Of a stretch of 15,273 bases of DNA, positions 14,885 to 15,273 are shown piece by piece; within the stretch, counting starts at the first letter, position 1, and each line of letters opens with the position of its first letter. Below the pieces are notes generated by a model. The model was given only the letters and a program-made list of their open reading frames with translations. It searched no databases and was not told where the DNA came from. Position numbers and translations under genes: made by a program. Location of the stretch: assembly GCA_047616645.1 (NCBI GenBank), contig JBLHIH010000093.1, positions 1 to 15,273 of the forward strand, given 5' to 3'. Origin of the DNA: JAHRVQ01 sp047616645. Its GTDB lineage: Bacteria; Pseudomonadota; Gammaproteobacteria; Pseudomonadales; Azotimanducaceae.

Positions 14885-14913
14885 TTAACAAATGCGCACA
14901 ATAGGAGTAATGT
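14885..14913 (+). promoter_or_regulatory. Promoter-like sequence for the candidate RNA gene
   Basis: TTAACA (14885-14890, 5 of 6 bases of the -35 consensus) is followed 17 bp later by TAATGT (14908-14913), which keeps the key T1, A2 and T6 of the -10 box. Transcription would start near 14920. It lies in the gap divergent to ilvY, so IlvY could act here (inference). Confidence 0.4.
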
Positions 14914-14919
14914 ATTTCT

Positions 14920-15145
14920 TAGGGATGGAGACATCTCTATTAAAGGCGGACAACTAAATCTGCCCGTGTACGAAAAACGCTAAGGTCTGAAAACTCCCAT
15001 GGAGTCTTAGAGTTGTGAAGTACACTCCGTATCGCCTATAGCTTCGTAGCAGACGAATGTACGGGAACAGTACGAGACGTGATTGTGCGGAAGGCGCGCG
15101 CTACATGTGTAACAATCAAGCCCAGCTTCATGCTGGGCTTTTTTT
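14920..15145 (+). ncRNA. Candidate structured non-coding RNA with its own terminator
   Basis: No convincing protein is encoded between ilvY and the right edge, but the plus strand has consecutive pairings: GGCGGA/TCTGCC (14945-14950 with 14959-14964, one G-U); GTGTAC/GTACAC (14966-14971 with 15020-15025), which encloses a nested hairpin CTAAG/CTTAG (14980-14984 with 15006-15010) and ACTCC-CAT-GGAGT (14993-15005); TTCGT/ACGAA (15043-15047 with 15053-15057); and a rho-independent terminator at the 3' end. With the promoter-like pair upstream, this would give a transcript of about 225 nt. It does not match 6S, SRP, tmRNA, RNase P or a common riboswitch as I know them. It could also be a leader that ends in an attenuator. 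The remaining 15146-15273 holds nothing I can support. Confidence 0.35.
15118..15145 (+). terminator. Rho-independent terminator
   Basis: A perfect 8-bp stem AGCCCAGC (15119-15126) / GCTGGGCT (15132-15139) with a 5-base loop is followed by a run of seven T (15139-15145). There is no matching A-run on the other side, so it acts on plus-strand transcripts only. Confidence 0.9.
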
Positions 15146-15273
15146 CCCCCGTTCTAATAGCCTTCTAATCAGTACCCTTGAATCAAACCGTAACGATCTC
15201 GGTGGAATGCACTATTGCCTAATGCATGTTCACAAACTCTAGAACGTTTCATAAAAAATCCAATTTCATATTC

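Noticed and set aside
15057..15242. Plus-strand open frame of 61 codons (MYGNSTRRDCAEG...)
   Set aside because: It runs straight through the rho-independent terminator, has no ribosome binding site and no recognisable protein pattern.
15169..15252. Minus-strand 27-codon frame MKRSRVCEHALGNSAFHRDR...
   Set aside because: It has an ATG and a GGA at fair distance, but the gene is very short, at the window edge, with no family signal; not enough to call.
1..15273. tRNA, rRNA, insertion sequences or transposase genes
   Set aside because: No cloverleaf, rRNA signature, transposase motif or flanking inverted repeat was recognised by eye.

Overview
The window looks like chromosomal DNA from a moderately AT-rich (roughly 40% G+C by eye) gammaproteobacterium, probably marine or free-living. 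The basis is the close, E. coli-like SerA and IlvY proteins, the Gram-negative envelope genes (beta-barrels with signal peptides, a LolA-like protein, a LolD-type ATPase) and the LysR regulators. The genus cannot be named from the sequence alone.

Layout. 1-149: 3' end of a gene that resembles a SAM-dependent methyltransferase. 233-1471: serA (+), convergent with a thioredoxin-fold, peroxiredoxin-like gene (1480-2127, -). That gene is divergent from a LysR regulator (2354-3259, +). The LysR stop overlaps by 4 bp the stop of a 54-codon single-membrane-span small protein on the minus strand (3256-3420). An AT-rich non-coding stretch follows (3421-3704).

3705-9801 is the most distinctive block. 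A DUF481-type outer-membrane protein (-) is divergent from a tight five-gene plus-strand operon: a periplasmic LolA-like protein, two paralogous FtsX/MacB-type permeases, a LolD-like ATPase and an outer-membrane beta-barrel. Together they look like a complete Lol-like trans-envelope ABC system that carries its own carrier and outer-membrane partner; the cargo is unknown. Inside the operon, a different in-frame tandem repeat (15 bp x3; 18 bp x3.9) sits over the stop codon of each permease gene. Both units are multiples of three. The second repeat encodes a short MEKPLA-repeat peptide that bridges permease 2 and the ATPase.

9808-13431 is a block of broken genes: a repeat-helix (TPR-like) protein with a frameshift; a zinc-ribbon membrane protein whose frame continues past two TAA codons into the TPR-like gene; an unrecognised plus-strand gene with an in-frame TAA and a frameshift; and an enoyl-CoA hydratase with an internal TGA and a missing 3' half. 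This looks like local gene decay, although errors in the assembly could explain the two homopolymer indels.

13436-14803 holds a PPOX-like exported protein and ilvY (-), with no ilvC beside it. The remaining plus-strand DNA (about 14885-15145) has a promoter-like sequence, several nested hairpins and a strong rho-independent terminator, and is best read as a candidate structured non-coding RNA.
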